DNA of 64,000 nt from Myxococcota bacterium (GTDB lineage: Bacteria > Myxococcota_A > UBA9160 > UBA6930). The number at the start of each line of letters is the position of its first letter. Positions within the stretch are counted from its first letter, which is position 1. Of this stretch, positions 17,459 to 26,613 are shown in pieces. The position numbers and the translations under genes are program-made. The stretch spans positions 1 through 64,000 of the forward strand of contig JANQOX010000005.1 in assembly GCA_028285625.1 (NCBI GenBank). The letters run 5' to 3'. Below the pieces are notes generated by a model. The model had not been told where the DNA came from and made no database searches. It saw only the letters and a list, made by a program, of their open reading frames with translations.

Positions 17459-19270
17459 CTAACGGAACTCGAGCCCCTTGAACTTGCCCGACCGGCGCCA
17501 CTTCTCCAGGTACTTGAAGTGGGCCATCGGGCCGCGGGGATGCCCCACCATCAGTTCGGCGCCCTCGCCGAGGGGCTGGCCTTCGTTGTTGTAGTAGCCG
17601 GGAGTGCAGTCGGACAGAGCGCCGAGCATGTTGCCCCTGCCCTTCAGCAGGAGCTTGATCCAGGCGTCCTGCGCCGCCTGGGTGACCTCGATCTCGTCGT
17701 GTCCGTGGTCGACCGCATGGCGCAGCACGCGCGCGATCGTGGCACCCGACTCCGTGAAGTTGTGGGGCACGTTCGAGATCAGCGCCGCCCCCTGCCACGG
17801 GCCCAGGATGAAGAGGTTGGGGAAGCCGTGGACGTGAATGCCGTGCAGCGACTTCATGCCGTCGGCCCACGCCTCGGAGAGCGTGAGGCCGCCCCGGCCC
17901 GTGACCTCGAAGCCGTTGCGGCTCGCCAAGTCGGTGCCGACCTCGAAGCCGGAGGCATAGATGATGCAGTCGAGCTCGTACTCGTTGCCGTTCGCGACGA
18001 CTCCGTTCTTCGTGATCCGTTCCACGCCCTTGCCGTCGGTGTCCACGAGGGTGGTACCGGGTTCGTTGTAGGCCTTCAGGTACTCGTCATGGAAGCATGG
18101 CCGCTTGCAGAGCTGGCGATACCAGGCCTTCAGGTTTTCCGCCGTCTCCGGGTCGTGCACGACCTCTTCGGCGCGGGCGCGGATCTCCTCCATCTTCTCG
18201 TGGTCGGAGTCCTCGAAAGCCGCCAGCATGTTCTTCGGCGTCATCTTGTAGAACGGCAGCGAACGGATCCGGAAGCGGATCCGACGCGCGAGGTCGGTCC
18301 AGCCGTCCTGGACGAGATCCTCCTTCGGAATGCGGAAACCCATGCTCTGGTTTGCGGTGAAGTTCTCGAGCCACTTCTGTTGCCAGCCGGGCTCCTGCAC
18401 TTCGCGCTCGAACCACGCCATGTCGGTGGGGCGATTGTCTCGCACGTCCACCGAGGATGGCGTCCGCTGGAAGACGAAGAGCTCGCGGCAGGCCCGGGCC
18501 AGGTGGGGGATGCACTGCACCGCCGTGGCGCCGGTACCGATGATGCCCACGCGCTTGTCGGCGAGCCCCGTCATCGGGCCCCCGCTCGCGTCACCGCCGG
18601 TGTAGTCGTAGTCCCAACGGCTGGTGTGGAAGGAGTGACCCTCGAAGTCGTCGATCCCGTCAAGGCCCGGCAACTTCGGCACGTGTAGCGGGCCCGTTCC
18701 CATCGCCACGTACTGCGCGGTGAACGCGTCGCCCCGGTTCGTGCGCACGATCCAAACCGAGCGTTCCGCATCCCAGGCGAGGTCGGTGACCTCGGTGTGG
18801 AACAGCGCGCCCTGGTACAGGCCGAACTGCTTGCCGATACGGCGGCTGTGCTCGAGGATCTCGGGCGCGTGCGCGTACTTCTCGGTAGGCACGTGGCCCG
18901 TCTCTTCGAGCAGCGGCATGTAGACGAACGAGGCCGTGTCGCACTGGGCGCCCGGGTAGCGATTCCAGTACCAGGTGCCCCCGAAGTCGCCGGCCTTGTC
19001 GATGACGCGCACGTCTTCGATGCCGGCCTCCTTGAGCCGAGCACCCGTGATCATCCCCGCGAAGCCGCCGCCGATCAGGGCAACCGTCACGTGGTCGGTG
19101 ACGGGCTCCCGCTCGACGACCGGCATGTAGGGGTCGTCGAGGTAGTGGGCGAGCGACGTGCCTGCGAGGCGTAGGTACTGGTCATTGCCATCGGGGCGGA
19201 TTCGCTTGTCGCGCTCTGCCAGGTACCGCGTACGCAGTGCCTGCCGGTCGATCGGTGCGGCCGTGCTCAT
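17459..19270 (-). CDS. Baeyer-Villiger flavin monooxygenase
   Basis: A 603-residue class B monooxygenase using FAD and NADPH to insert oxygen into a ketone, giving an ester or lactone. The FAD-binding 'GGGFAG' is at residues 67-72. The Baeyer-Villiger fingerprint F-x-G-x3-H-T-x2-W-D occupies 209-220 ('FEGHSFHTSRWD'). The NADPH-binding 'GIIGTGATAVQ' follows near 250. The long N-terminal extension before the FAD motif is typical of cyclododecanone- and steroid-type enzymes. The ATG at 19270 has GAGGAG upstream. No signal peptide. Substrate class (cyclic ketone, steroid or alkanone) cannot be fixed. Confidence 0.92.
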   Translation of the reverse strand: MSTAAPIDRQALRTRYLAERDKRIRPDGNDQYLRLAGTSLAHYLDDPYMPVVEREPVTDHVTVALIGGGFAGMITGARLKEAGIEDVRVIDKAGDFGGTWYWNRYPGAQCDTASFVYMPLLEETGHVPTEKYAHAPEILEHSRRIGKQFGLYQGALFHTEVTDLAWDAERSVWIVRTNRGDAFTAQYVAMGTGPLHVPKLPGLDGIDDFEGHSFHTSRWDYDYTGGDASGGPMTGLADKRVGIIGTGATAVQCIPHLARACRELFVFQRTPSSVDVRDNRPTDMAWFEREVQEPGWQQKWLENFTANQSMGFRIPKEDLVQDGWTDLARRIRFRIRSLPFYKMTPKNMLAAFEDSDHEKMEEIRARAEEVVHDPETAENLKAWYRQLCKRPCFHDEYLKAYNEPGTTLVDTDGKGVERITKNGVVANGNEYELDCIIYASGFEVGTDLASRNGFEVTGRGGLTLSEAWADGMKSLHGIHVHGFPNLFILGPWQGAALISNVPHNFTESGATIARVLRHAVDHGHDEIEVTQAAQDAWIKLLLKGRGNMLGALSDCTPGYYNNEGQPLGEGAELMVGHPRGPMAHFKYLEKWRRSGKFKGLEFR

Positions 19271-19442
19271 GGGGGCTCCTCGTCATGCAGTATCGCGCGC
19301 CGTGGGGGCGTGTTCGACCCGCCAGAAGAAGGCTCGGGCGAGCGCATGGGGCCGGGTCTCCTGAGGGACGCCCTGGAGCTCGCTCGGGCGCTGAACCCGG
19401 CGGTCGGCGATCCTGGAGGGCGCTGCATTGGAGTCCAACCCG

Positions 19443-20030
19443 ATGACGATCGAATCCCTCGGCAACATTGGCGAGTTCGTCGCCGCGGTCGCGACGCTCG
19501 TGACCCTCGTCTATCTCGCGCGACAGATCCGGCAATCGAACCAGATCGCGCGTTGGGAAGCGCACCGATCGAGCGTGCTCGCTTTCAACGAAACGACCGG
19601 TCGCATCTTCGACGACGCCGATACGGCGCGGGTCTGGCGGCGCGGACTCATGGAACCGGACTCGCTCGACGAGACCGACCGGATCCGGCTGCACCACGCG
19701 CTGTCGCAGACGGTCCTGAACTTCAAGGACGTCCTCGAAGCCCATGACCTCGGCTTCTACGACGACGCAACCTACGTGGCCTGGGAGGGCTACACCTGCG
19801 CGGTGCTCAACTCTCCGGGCGGGGAGCGGTGGTGGGCCGACAACAGCGGGAGCTTCATCAGCCGAGTCTGCGAGGCCATCGATGCAGGGCGCCTGGAGGT
19901 GCCGCCGGTGTCCGATCTCGCCCCGTTCTGGTGGTCGTCGGAGCCGGCGAATCGCCCCGTGAAGCCCTCGCGGCGGGAGTCGCACGTGCGCGCAGGCCGC
20001 CCGCCCGCGGAGCCCCTCACCGACGAGTAG
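19443..20030 (+). CDS. hypothetical protein with one N-terminal membrane helix
   Basis: About 195 residues. 'GNIGEFVAAVATLVTLVYLARQIRQ' near the start reads as one transmembrane helix ending in basic residues; the rest is soluble and helical, rich in Trp ('WRRGLMEPDSLDETDR', 'GGERWWADNSGSF'). Many proteobacterial and actinobacterial hypothetical proteins share this layout, but I know no function. ATG at 19443 is taken; a TTG at 19428 has the better spaced GGAGGG and may be the real start. Divergent from the monooxygenase. Confidence 0.7.
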   Translation: MTIESLGNIGEFVAAVATLVTLVYLARQIRQSNQIARWEAHRSSVLAFNETTGRIFDDADTARVWRRGLMEPDSLDETDRIRLHHALSQTVLNFKDVLEAHDLGFYDDATYVAWEGYTCAVLNSPGGERWWADNSGSFISRVCEAIDAGRLEVPPVSDLAPFWWSSEPANRPVKPSRRESHVRAGRPPAEPLTDE

Positions 20031-20085
20031 GCGAGGGACCGATCGATGGATCTGGACCTGCGCGTCGCGCGAGGTCGGGGAGGCG

Positions 20086-20193
20086 CTAGCCCTCGCGCAG
20101 CGCCATGATCGCGGCGATGCTGCCGCCGATGAGGGCGGGCGCGATCCCGATGACGAACGCGACGATGAGGAGATCTTCGAATGTCCCGGTCAT
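20086..20193 (-). CDS. 35-residue single-pass membrane miniprotein
   Basis: A short frame with an acidic start (MTGTFEDL), one hydrophobic helix of about 22 residues containing 'GIAPALIGGSIAAIMAL', and a charged end (REG). AAGGAGG lies 8 bases before the ATG at 20193, one of the best ribosome-binding sites in the window, which is the main reason to call it. It lies about 100 bases downstream of the P450 gene on the same strand. The Gly-xxx-Gly-like spacing would suit helix packing. Function unknown; possibly a regulator or anchor for a membrane partner. Confidence 0.6.
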   Translation of the reverse strand: MTGTFEDLLIVAFVIGIAPALIGGSIAAIMALREG

Positions 20194-20294
20194 GTCCTGG
20201 CCTCCTTGCGACGCAACGGATATAGGGGGAATGGGAGGCCGCCGCAACGACGGTTGGCCGTCGCTCGGCGGTGGCGCGGGGCGCTCTCGGGCCG

Positions 20295-21491
20295 TCAGCT
20301 CGCCTGAGCGGGGAGCGTCACCCAGCCTCGCATGTACTCGGTCCGGATGACCTCGAGGGCGTCCACGTCGATCACGTACTCGGGGGCCCGTGCGAGAAAG
20401 GCGCGCGCCAGAAGGTCCGCCTGGAGCACACCGAAACCCCGCCCGATGCAGGCGTGCGGTCCGGCCCCGAAAGAGACCGTGCGCCGGGGGTTGCGGTCGA
20501 TGTCGAAGCGATCGGGGTCTTCGAACTCGCGCTCGTCGCGCCCCGCCGAGGCGTAGAGCAGGAGCAGGCCCTGGCCCGGCAAGAGGCGTTGGCCGTGAAT
20601 CTCGGTCGGCTCGGCCACGGTGCGGCCCAGCATCTGGGTCGCGTTGTCGATGCGGGCCGCCTCCAGGAACGCCGCCACGGCCTTCGACGGGTCGGCGACC
20701 ACCTGGGCGCGCTGGTCGGGATGGGTGAACAGCCGGTAGGCCATCGCGCCGAACGCCTTCGGAAACTGCGACGCGCCGCCCACGACGAACATCACCATCT
20801 GCATGGCGATGCTGAAGTCGTCGCCCACGGGCTTGCCGTCGATCTCGAGGTGCCCGAAGAGGTCGATCATCGAGTCGCCGTCGAACCCCGCGGCCCGGCG
20901 CTGCTTCACGTGGTCGATCAGGTAGGCAGTGACCTCCCCGAGGGCGCCGTTGCCCGCCTTCGTCTGGCCGTCGATGCCGGGGACGCGCTCCTGCGAGCGT
21001 TCGGTGAGCTCCTTGATGAGCTTCGCATCTTCGATGGGCAGGCCGCAGATCATGGCGGTGACCTGGGCTGCCAGAGGCCACGCGATGTCGTGCACGATGT
21101 CGAACGTGCCGCGCGCCATGGCGTCGTCGACGAGCTTCGTGGCCATCGCCTCGACCTCGGCCCGCTTGTCGGCCAGCGCCTCCTTGCCGAACCAGGGCTG
21201 GACCGCTCGGTGCACCTGGGTGTGCTGGGGCGGATCCATCTGGTGGAGCATGGGCGGCACGTTCCGGGTGCCGCTCATGACGTGCCACGGCATCGTTCCG
21301 TGGATGGCCGTGAAGTGCCGTGTGTCCGAGTGGGCGTCCCATACATCCTGAAAGCGCGAGAGCGCCCAGGCGTTGCGCGCCTCGATGAAGTAGCAGGGCG
21401 CTTCGTCGCGTAGTTGGCGATACAGGTCGAGGGGGGCTTCGAGGGCTTCCGGCGAATACGGGTCGTAGGAGATCGGCACGGCAGCCCTCAT
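20295..21491 (-). CDS. cytochrome P450
   Basis: A 398-residue soluble bacterial P450. The haem-binding loop is 'FGAGPHACIG' with C348 as thiolate ligand; the K-helix ExxR is E277-x-x-R280. The I-helix, normally [AG]-G-x-[DE]-T-[TS], reads 'VVGGASQF' (about 236-243), so the conserved acid is absent and only Ser remains near the proton-relay site. That is uncommon and could mean unusual oxygen activation or a non-monooxygenase role. The ATG at 21491 has little ribosome-binding sequence and sits right beside a palindromic operator. TetR gene immediately upstream, same strand. Confidence 0.88.
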   Translation of the reverse strand: MRAAVPISYDPYSPEALEAPLDLYRQLRDEAPCYFIEARNAWALSRFQDVWDAHSDTRHFTAIHGTMPWHVMSGTRNVPPMLHQMDPPQHTQVHRAVQPWFGKEALADKRAEVEAMATKLVDDAMARGTFDIVHDIAWPLAAQVTAMICGLPIEDAKLIKELTERSQERVPGIDGQTKAGNGALGEVTAYLIDHVKQRRAAGFDGDSMIDLFGHLEIDGKPVGDDFSIAMQMVMFVVGGASQFPKAFGAMAYRLFTHPDQRAQVVADPSKAVAAFLEAARIDNATQMLGRTVAEPTEIHGQRLLPGQGLLLLYASAGRDEREFEDPDRFDIDRNPRRTVSFGAGPHACIGRGFGVLQADLLARAFLARAPEYVIDVDALEVIRTEYMRGWVTLPAQAS

Positions 21492-21494
21492 AAA

Positions 21495-21510
21495 CTTACG
21501 ATACTGTAAG
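21495..21510. promoter_or_regulatory. TetR-type palindromic operator
   Basis: CTTAC-N6-GTAAG inverted repeat in an AT-rich 20-base gap, between the TetR stop and the P450 start codon. Its TTAC...GTAA core resembles many TetR-family operators. Position 4-20 bases before the ATG would let a bound repressor block translation start or a downstream promoter. Confidence 0.6.
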
Positions 21511-21511
21511 A

Positions 21512-22087
21512 TTATCGAAGGAAGGTCAGCCGCGCCAACTCCCAGGCGGCGTCTCGCACTTCGTCGATGGCCTCGTCGCCGCGGTGTGCGTGCTCGGCCG
21601 CCATCCACTGCCAGGCGACCATCAGGGCTCGGAGCGCGGTGCGCGACAGGACCGGTGCGCCCTGCGACTTCTGCCAAGCGCGGATCGCGTCGACGGCGTC
21701 GTCGTGGGCCTGCTGGACGATGCGGTGAGCCGCCGAAGAGCGGTCGCGCGACTCAGCGAACAGGAACTCCAGGTGCACGGGCCGCGCGAACAGCGCGTCG
21801 AGCACCTCGTCGAATACGGCGCGGCCCCCGCGCTTGGCCGCCGTCAGCTCCGCCAGCCCGAGCCGCATGGGCGCCTGGACCGCCTCTTCGTAGAGCGCGG
21901 CCAGGACGGCCTCCTTGTCCGCGAAGCACCGGTAGAACGTCGGGCGCGAAACCTCGGCGGCCCGGCAGAGCTCGGCGATCGAGACCGCCGCCGAGCCCTT
22001 GCGGGCGAACCGCTCGACGGCCGCATCCAGGATGCGGCGTCGCTGTACATCGACGCCCGGTCGCTGGTTGCTTCTTCCGTCTGCCAC
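21512..22087 (-). CDS. TetR family transcriptional regulator
   Basis: A 191-residue regulator. Residues 15-62 give the TetR helix-turn-helix ('RRRILDAAVERFARKG', 'SIAELCRAAEVSRPTFYRCFADKEAVLAAL'); the remainder is the helical ligand-binding and dimer domain. GTG start at 22087 with GGAGG 6 bases upstream. It precedes the P450 by only 20 bases, and the gap holds a palindrome, so it probably represses the P450 and responds to its substrate. Confidence 0.9.
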   Translation of the reverse strand: MADGRSNQRPGVDVQRRRILDAAVERFARKGSAAVSIAELCRAAEVSRPTFYRCFADKEAVLAALYEEAVQAPMRLGLAELTAAKRGGRAVFDEVLDALFARPVHLEFLFAESRDRSSAAHRIVQQAHDDAVDAIRAWQKSQGAPVLSRTALRALMVAWQWMAAEHAHRGDEAIDEVRDAAWELARLTFLR

Positions 22088-22205
22088 GCAGGCCTCCGCC
22101 CCGTCGCGACGAGGACATCGTGGACCAACCTAGCTTGGGGCCACGCGTCGGACACCTGGGGTTGGCGCGCTGGTTCCGTTGCGGTCGCCGTTCTAGCCTC
22201 GGCTC

Positions 22206-22874
22206 ATGCTCGAGGCCGTCGCCGCGTCACTGCCGATGGCCGTGGGCCTCGCGGCGAGCCCGGTTCCGGTCGCGGGTGTCGCGACGCTCCTGCTCTCCCG
22301 TCGGCCGGGCAACGCGTGGGCGTTCGTCCTTGGATGGGTGCTCGGCATCCTGGCCGTCGGCCTCGTCGTGTCGCTGATCCCCGGGCTGGACACGGGACGT
22401 GGGGAGCCGACCCGGCTCTCGGGTTGGCTCCGGTTGCTGCTCGGGGGCGTGCTCCTGCTGCTGGCTCGGCAACGATGGCAAGGCCGGCCTGCACCGGACG
22501 ACCCGGTCGAGGCACCCGCAGCGATCGCGCGGCTCGATGCCATCGGCCCTGCTTCAGCGCTGGGTTTGGCGTTCGTGTTCTCCGCGATCAATCCGAAGAA
22601 CCTGGTACTGACCTTCGCCGCATCCGCGTCCATCTACGCCTATGCAGTCGGGCCGTCGGCTCAGGCAGGGGCCCTGGTGGTCTACACGCTGATTGCGAGC
22701 GTCGGGGTGATCCTGCCGACGGTCGCGCACACGCTGTTCGCGGAGCAGGTCCAGCCGACCCTGGTCACCTGGAAGGACTGGATCCTGCGAAACGAAGCGG
22801 TGCTGGTGGGCGTCCTGCTCGTGGTGTTCGCGGCATTGCTCGCCAGCGATGGGTTGCAGATCCTGGCGGGCTGA
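22206..22874 (+). CDS. GAP/LysE-family membrane exporter-like protein
   Basis: A 222-residue, six-helix protein. 'LPMAVGLAASPVPVAGVATLLLS' at the start and the 'SAINPKN' motif near the centre match the GAP family (sulfolipid-1-addressing protein type) within the LysE superfamily. Members are thought to export small metabolites or lipids; none close to this one is characterised as far as I can tell. Start ATG at 22206 has only a weak ribosome-binding site. Divergent from the TetR gene across about 120 bases. Confidence 0.78.
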   Translation: MLEAVAASLPMAVGLAASPVPVAGVATLLLSRRPGNAWAFVLGWVLGILAVGLVVSLIPGLDTGRGEPTRLSGWLRLLLGGVLLLLARQRWQGRPAPDDPVEAPAAIARLDAIGPASALGLAFVFSAINPKNLVLTFAASASIYAYAVGPSAQAGALVVYTLIASVGVILPTVAHTLFAEQVQPTLVTWKDWILRNEAVLVGVLLVVFAALLASDGLQILAG

Positions 22875-23235
22875 CGGTGCGGCGAAGGCCGCCGCGGGTC
22901 ATCCCGGCGGCGCGTCGAGGGCTCGCCGTGGCATGAGGGCAGGGCCGCGCCGTCTCGTCGAGACCCGGATCCCTTTGCCGCCATGTGGAAAACCCTTTCC
23001 TCGCTGACCCGTGTCCTGGTCCCCTCGCCTTGGCTCCCATCCTCATGGGGCACCATCCCGTAGCGCTGCGGCCTTCCCGAAACGCGTTGTACTCCAGCAG
23101 GTTGCAGCGTGAGGTCGGCGGCCTGGGACGGGCTGGCCTAACACGTCATGGATCGAGCGGCCCTACCTCTTTGCGGCCCGCTTCTTGCTTGTTTCTTCTG
23201 GTGAACCAGTGTGCCTGCCAACCGGGAGCCCTGCC
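22875..23235. other. 361-base intergenic region
   Basis: Region between the exporter and the large propeller/cytochrome gene, both on the plus strand. No credible reading frame, tRNA or known riboswitch pattern was found. It contains T-rich segments before 23236 that could hold the promoter of the downstream gene; no clear -35/-10 pair was identified. Confidence 0.45.
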
Positions 23236-26200
23236 GTGCCCAAGCCGACCCACCTGTTTCGCCTCGGATTCGCCCTGTGCCTGCTCTGGGCGCTCCCGGC
23301 CGAGGCCCAGCCCTCGTTCATCGCCTTCGAGAGCGGCCCGGTGCGCCCGATCACGATGGTCCCCGGTTCGCCTTATCTGGCTGCCGTGAATACGCCGGAC
23401 AACACCGTCGAGATCTTTCTCGTGAGTGCGAATGGCCTCACGCACGCCTTCTCGGTTCCGGTGGGCATGGAGCCGGTGGCGGTGGCGGCGCGCGACGCCG
23501 GCGAGGTCTGGGTGGTGAACCACCTCTCGGACAGCGTGAGCGTGGTCGACATCGTGACTGGCCGGGTCACCCGTACCCTGCTGGTGGGCGACGAGCCCCG
23601 CGACATCGTCTTTGCGGACCCCGATGGCAATGGCCCCCTCGCGAGCCGTGCATTCATCACCACGGCGCACCGTGGTCAACACCGGGTGGATGCCTCGATC
23701 GCGGCCGTACCGGGCGCCGGCGATCCGCAGCTCACGACGCCCGGCGTGGACCGCGCCGACGTGTGGGTGTTCGACGGCGCGAACCCCGGCACGGCCCTCG
23801 GCGGCACGCCGCTCGAGATCGTGACCCTGTTCGGCGACACACCCCGCGCGCTCGCCGTGGACCAGGGTCCGACCAGCGCCACCGTCTACGCCGCGATCTT
23901 CCACTCCGGCAACCAGTCCACCACGGCGAGCGAAGGCGTGGTCTGCGACGGCTTCGGCGGCGGCGCGTGCTCCGGCGATGGTGTGAGCGTGCCGGGCGGC
24001 CTCGGCGGCGGACAGATGCCCGGCGGCCTCGCCGCGCCCTCGACCAACAAAGACGGCGTGCTCGCGCCCGAGACCGGCATCGTCGTGAAGTACAACAAGG
24101 TCGCAGGCACGTTCGAGGACCAGGACGGACGCAACTGGACCAATGCCGTGCGGTTCGACCTCCCGGACAAGGACGTCTTTGCGATCGACGCCGACACCCT
24201 GAACGAGACGGCGTTCACCGCATCGGTCGGAACCATCAATTTCAACATGGTCGTGAACCCGGTCAGCGGCAAGCTCTACGTCTCGAACACCGAGGCCAAC
24301 AACCTGAGACGGTTCGAGGGCCCGGGCTGCAACGGGGTCGCGCCGGTGACGGGGACCGAGGTAGGCAGCATTGCGAACACCGTGAACGGCAAGCTCGCGC
24401 TCTCGCGGGTCTCCGTGCTCCCCACGCCGAATACGACGGACGCAACGGGCGCGACCGTCCAGGCGCGTCATCTCAACAAGCACATCGACTACAGCATTCT
24501 CTCGATCGAGTGCGACGGCGACCCGAACCCCGCCTACCCGGCGGGCCAGAAGGCGCACTCCCTCGCCACGCCCACCGACATGGTGGTGGACTCCACGGGC
24601 TCCACGCTCTACGTGGCGGCATTCGGCTCCAGCAAGGTCGGGGTGTTCTCGACGAGCACCCTCGAGAACGACACGTTCGATCCGACGGTCGAGAGCGCCA
24701 ACTACTTCACCGTATCGGGCGGCGGCCCCTCCGGCCTGGCCCTCGACGAAGCGCGCGGCCGGCTCTATGTCGCGACCCGCTTCGACAACTCGATCTCCGT
24801 CATCGACATCGGCACGGGCGTCGAGCGGAACCACATCCCCCTCCACAACCCCGAGCCGCCGGAGGTGAAGGACGGTCGTCCCATCCTCTACGACGCCGTG
24901 CTCACGTCGGGCAACGGGGAGGCGTCGTGCTCGAGTTGCCACATCTTCGGCGACATGGACGACCTGGCCTGGGATCTAGGGAATCCCGACGACCACGTCA
25001 CGACGAATCCCCTGACCATCAACCTGCTCGCGGGCGCGGGCGATCAGAACGGCGGCGCGTCGAACACCGAGTTCCACCCGATGAAGGGCCCCATGACGAC
25101 GCAGACGCTGCGCGGCATGTCGAACTCCGGCGCGATGCACTGGCGTGGTGACCGCGCCGACGGCCACTTCGGGCTCAGCGCCACGGACGAGGACCTGTCG
25201 TTCCGGAACTTCATCGTGGCGTTCCCGGGGCTCGTCGGCAGCACGGGCCTGATCTCGGACAGCGACATGCAGCGGTTCGCGGACTTCCAGCTCTCCGTGC
25301 AGCTGCCGCCGAACCCCGTGCGCCCGCTGGACAACTCGCTCACCACGGCGCAGGCGGCCGGCCACGCGCTCTACACGGGCGTCGTCGGCGGCAACGGTTT
25401 CCAGGGTGAAGGGGGGGCCGCGCACACCGGCCTCTCGGACGGCGTACCCGTGGTCGGCGGGCTCGGGTTCACTTGCGAGGGCTGCCACCGGCTCGACGCT
25501 GCGCAGGGCTTCTTCGGTACGGGCAAGGAAGCGAGCTTCGAAAACGAGACCCAGATCATGAAGATCCCGCACCTGCGCAATCTCTACGCGAAGGTCGGGA
25601 TGTTCGGCATGCCCAACGTGGCGTTCAACCTGACGGGCGACAACAGCCACCAGGGCCCGCAGGTCCGCGGCTTCGGATTCCTGCACGACGGGTCGACCGA
25701 CACGCTGTTCCGCTTCTTCACGGCCGACGTGTTCTCGTTCAACAACAACAACCCGGTGCCTTTCCTTGGCGGGGTCGGCTTCAACACCGGCGCAACCGGC
25801 GACACCCAGCGCCAGAACGTCGAAGAGTTCATGCTCGCCTTCGACAGCGATCTCGCGCCCATCGTGGGCCAGCAGGTGACGCTCGACGCCACGAACGAGA
25901 CGGAGGTCGGGCCGCGCATCGCGCTGCTGGTGCAGCGCGCCGACACCAACTTCACTTCGGAAGTGCTGGGTGGATTGGTGAAGGAGGCGGATCTCGTCGC
26001 CAAGGCGAAGGTCGGTGGCCGCGTGAAGGGCTGGCTCTACAATCCCGGCACCGGGTTCTTCGATCCCGATACGACCGGGGATCCGGCTCTCAGCGACTCG
26101 CAACTGCGCGATGTGGCAGACACGGCCGGTCAGGAAGTCACGTACACGGCAGCGCCTCCGGGGTCCGGCTATCGCATGGCGCTCGATCGGGACAATGACG

Positions 26201-26550
26201 GCGTCATGGATGGCGATGAGTTCGCGGACGGCACCGACCCCGCCAACCCCGGCAGCCTGCTGGGCGCCTGCAACGACGGCATCGACAACGACGGCGACGG
26301 GCTCATCGATGCGGGCGACCCCGGCTGCAAGAACATCACCTCGCCCATCGAGAACCCGGCCTGCGACGACGGCTACGACAACGACAACGACACCCTCGTC
26401 GATGCGGCGGACCCCCACTGCACCAGCCCCTGGGTGACCCGGGAGAAGAAGAAGAACCCCGCGTGCGGTCTGCTCGGCATCGAGTCGATCGCCATCGTTG
26501 GCGCGGCGCACCTGCTGCGGCGCAGGCGGCGCGAGCCGTCCGGGCTCTAG
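23236..26550 (+). CDS. exported beta-propeller/di-haem cytochrome protein with Ca-binding repeats and Cys/Arg C-terminal anchor
   Basis: About 1104 residues. Signal peptide 1-25 ('LPAEAQ'). Residues about 30-545 form a YncE/surface-layer type propeller ('NTPDNTVEIFLV', 'NHLSDSVSVVDIVTGRV'). Two c-type haem motifs follow, C565-S-S-C-H and C747-E-G-C-H, in a peroxidase (MauG)-like setting with 'IPHLRNLYAKVGMFG' and 'FLHDGSTDTLFRFF'. Residues 984-1075 carry DxDxDG calcium-binding loops with paired Cys. The tail 'ACGLLGIESIAIVGAAHLL' plus five Arg resembles a MYXO-CTERM-like anchor. Likely an outer-surface redox protein. GTG at 23236 chosen because the signal peptide starts there with GGGAG upstream. 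Confidence 0.82.
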   Translation: MPKPTHLFRLGFALCLLWALPAEAQPSFIAFESGPVRPITMVPGSPYLAAVNTPDNTVEIFLVSANGLTHAFSVPVGMEPVAVAARDAGEVWVVNHLSDSVSVVDIVTGRVTRTLLVGDEPRDIVFADPDGNGPLASRAFITTAHRGQHRVDASIAAVPGAGDPQLTTPGVDRADVWVFDGANPGTALGGTPLEIVTLFGDTPRALAVDQGPTSATVYAAIFHSGNQSTTASEGVVCDGFGGGACSGDGVSVPGGLGGGQMPGGLAAPSTNKDGVLAPETGIVVKYNKVAGTFEDQDGRNWTNAVRFDLPDKDVFAIDADTLNETAFTASVGTINFNMVVNPVSGKLYVSNTEANNLRRFEGPGCNGVAPVTGTEVGSIANTVNGKLALSRVSVLPTPNTTDATGATVQARHLNKHIDYSILSIECDGDPNPAYPAGQKAHSLATPTDMVVDSTGSTLYVAAFGSSKVGVFSTSTLENDTFDPTVESANYFTVSGGGPSGLALDEARGRLYVATRFDNSISVIDIGTGVERNHIPLHNPEPPEVKDGRPILYDAVLTSGNGEASCSSCHIFGDMDDLAWDLGNPDDHVTTNPLTINLLAGAGDQNGGASNTEFHPMKGPMTTQTLRGMSNSGAMHWRGDRADGHFGLSATDEDLSFRNFIVAFPGLVGSTGLISDSDMQRFADFQLSVQLPPNPVRPLDNSLTTAQAAGHALYTGVVGGNGFQGEGGAAHTGLSDGVPVVGGLGFTCEGCHRLDAAQGFFGTGKEASFENETQIMKIPHLRNLYAKVGMFGMPNVAFNLTGDNSHQGPQVRGFGFLHDGSTDTLFRFFTADVFSFNNNNPVPFLGGVGFNTGATGDTQRQNVEEFMLAFDSDLAPIVGQQVTLDATNETEVGPRIALLVQRADTNFTSEVLGGLVKEADLVAKAKVGGRVKGWLYNPGTGFFDPDTTGDPALSDSQLRDVADTAGQEVTYTAAPPGSGYRMALDRDNDGVMDGDEFADGTDPANPGSLLGACNDGIDNDGDGLIDAGDPGCKNITSPIENPACDDGYDNDNDTLVDAADPHCTSPWVTREKKKNPACGLLGIESIAIVGAAHLLRRRRREPSGL

Positions 26551-26613
26551 AGCGCAGTCCGTAGGATGTAGATCGAGCCGTCGGGCCAAGGCCTCGCGGC
26601 TGCTCTCCTGCAT

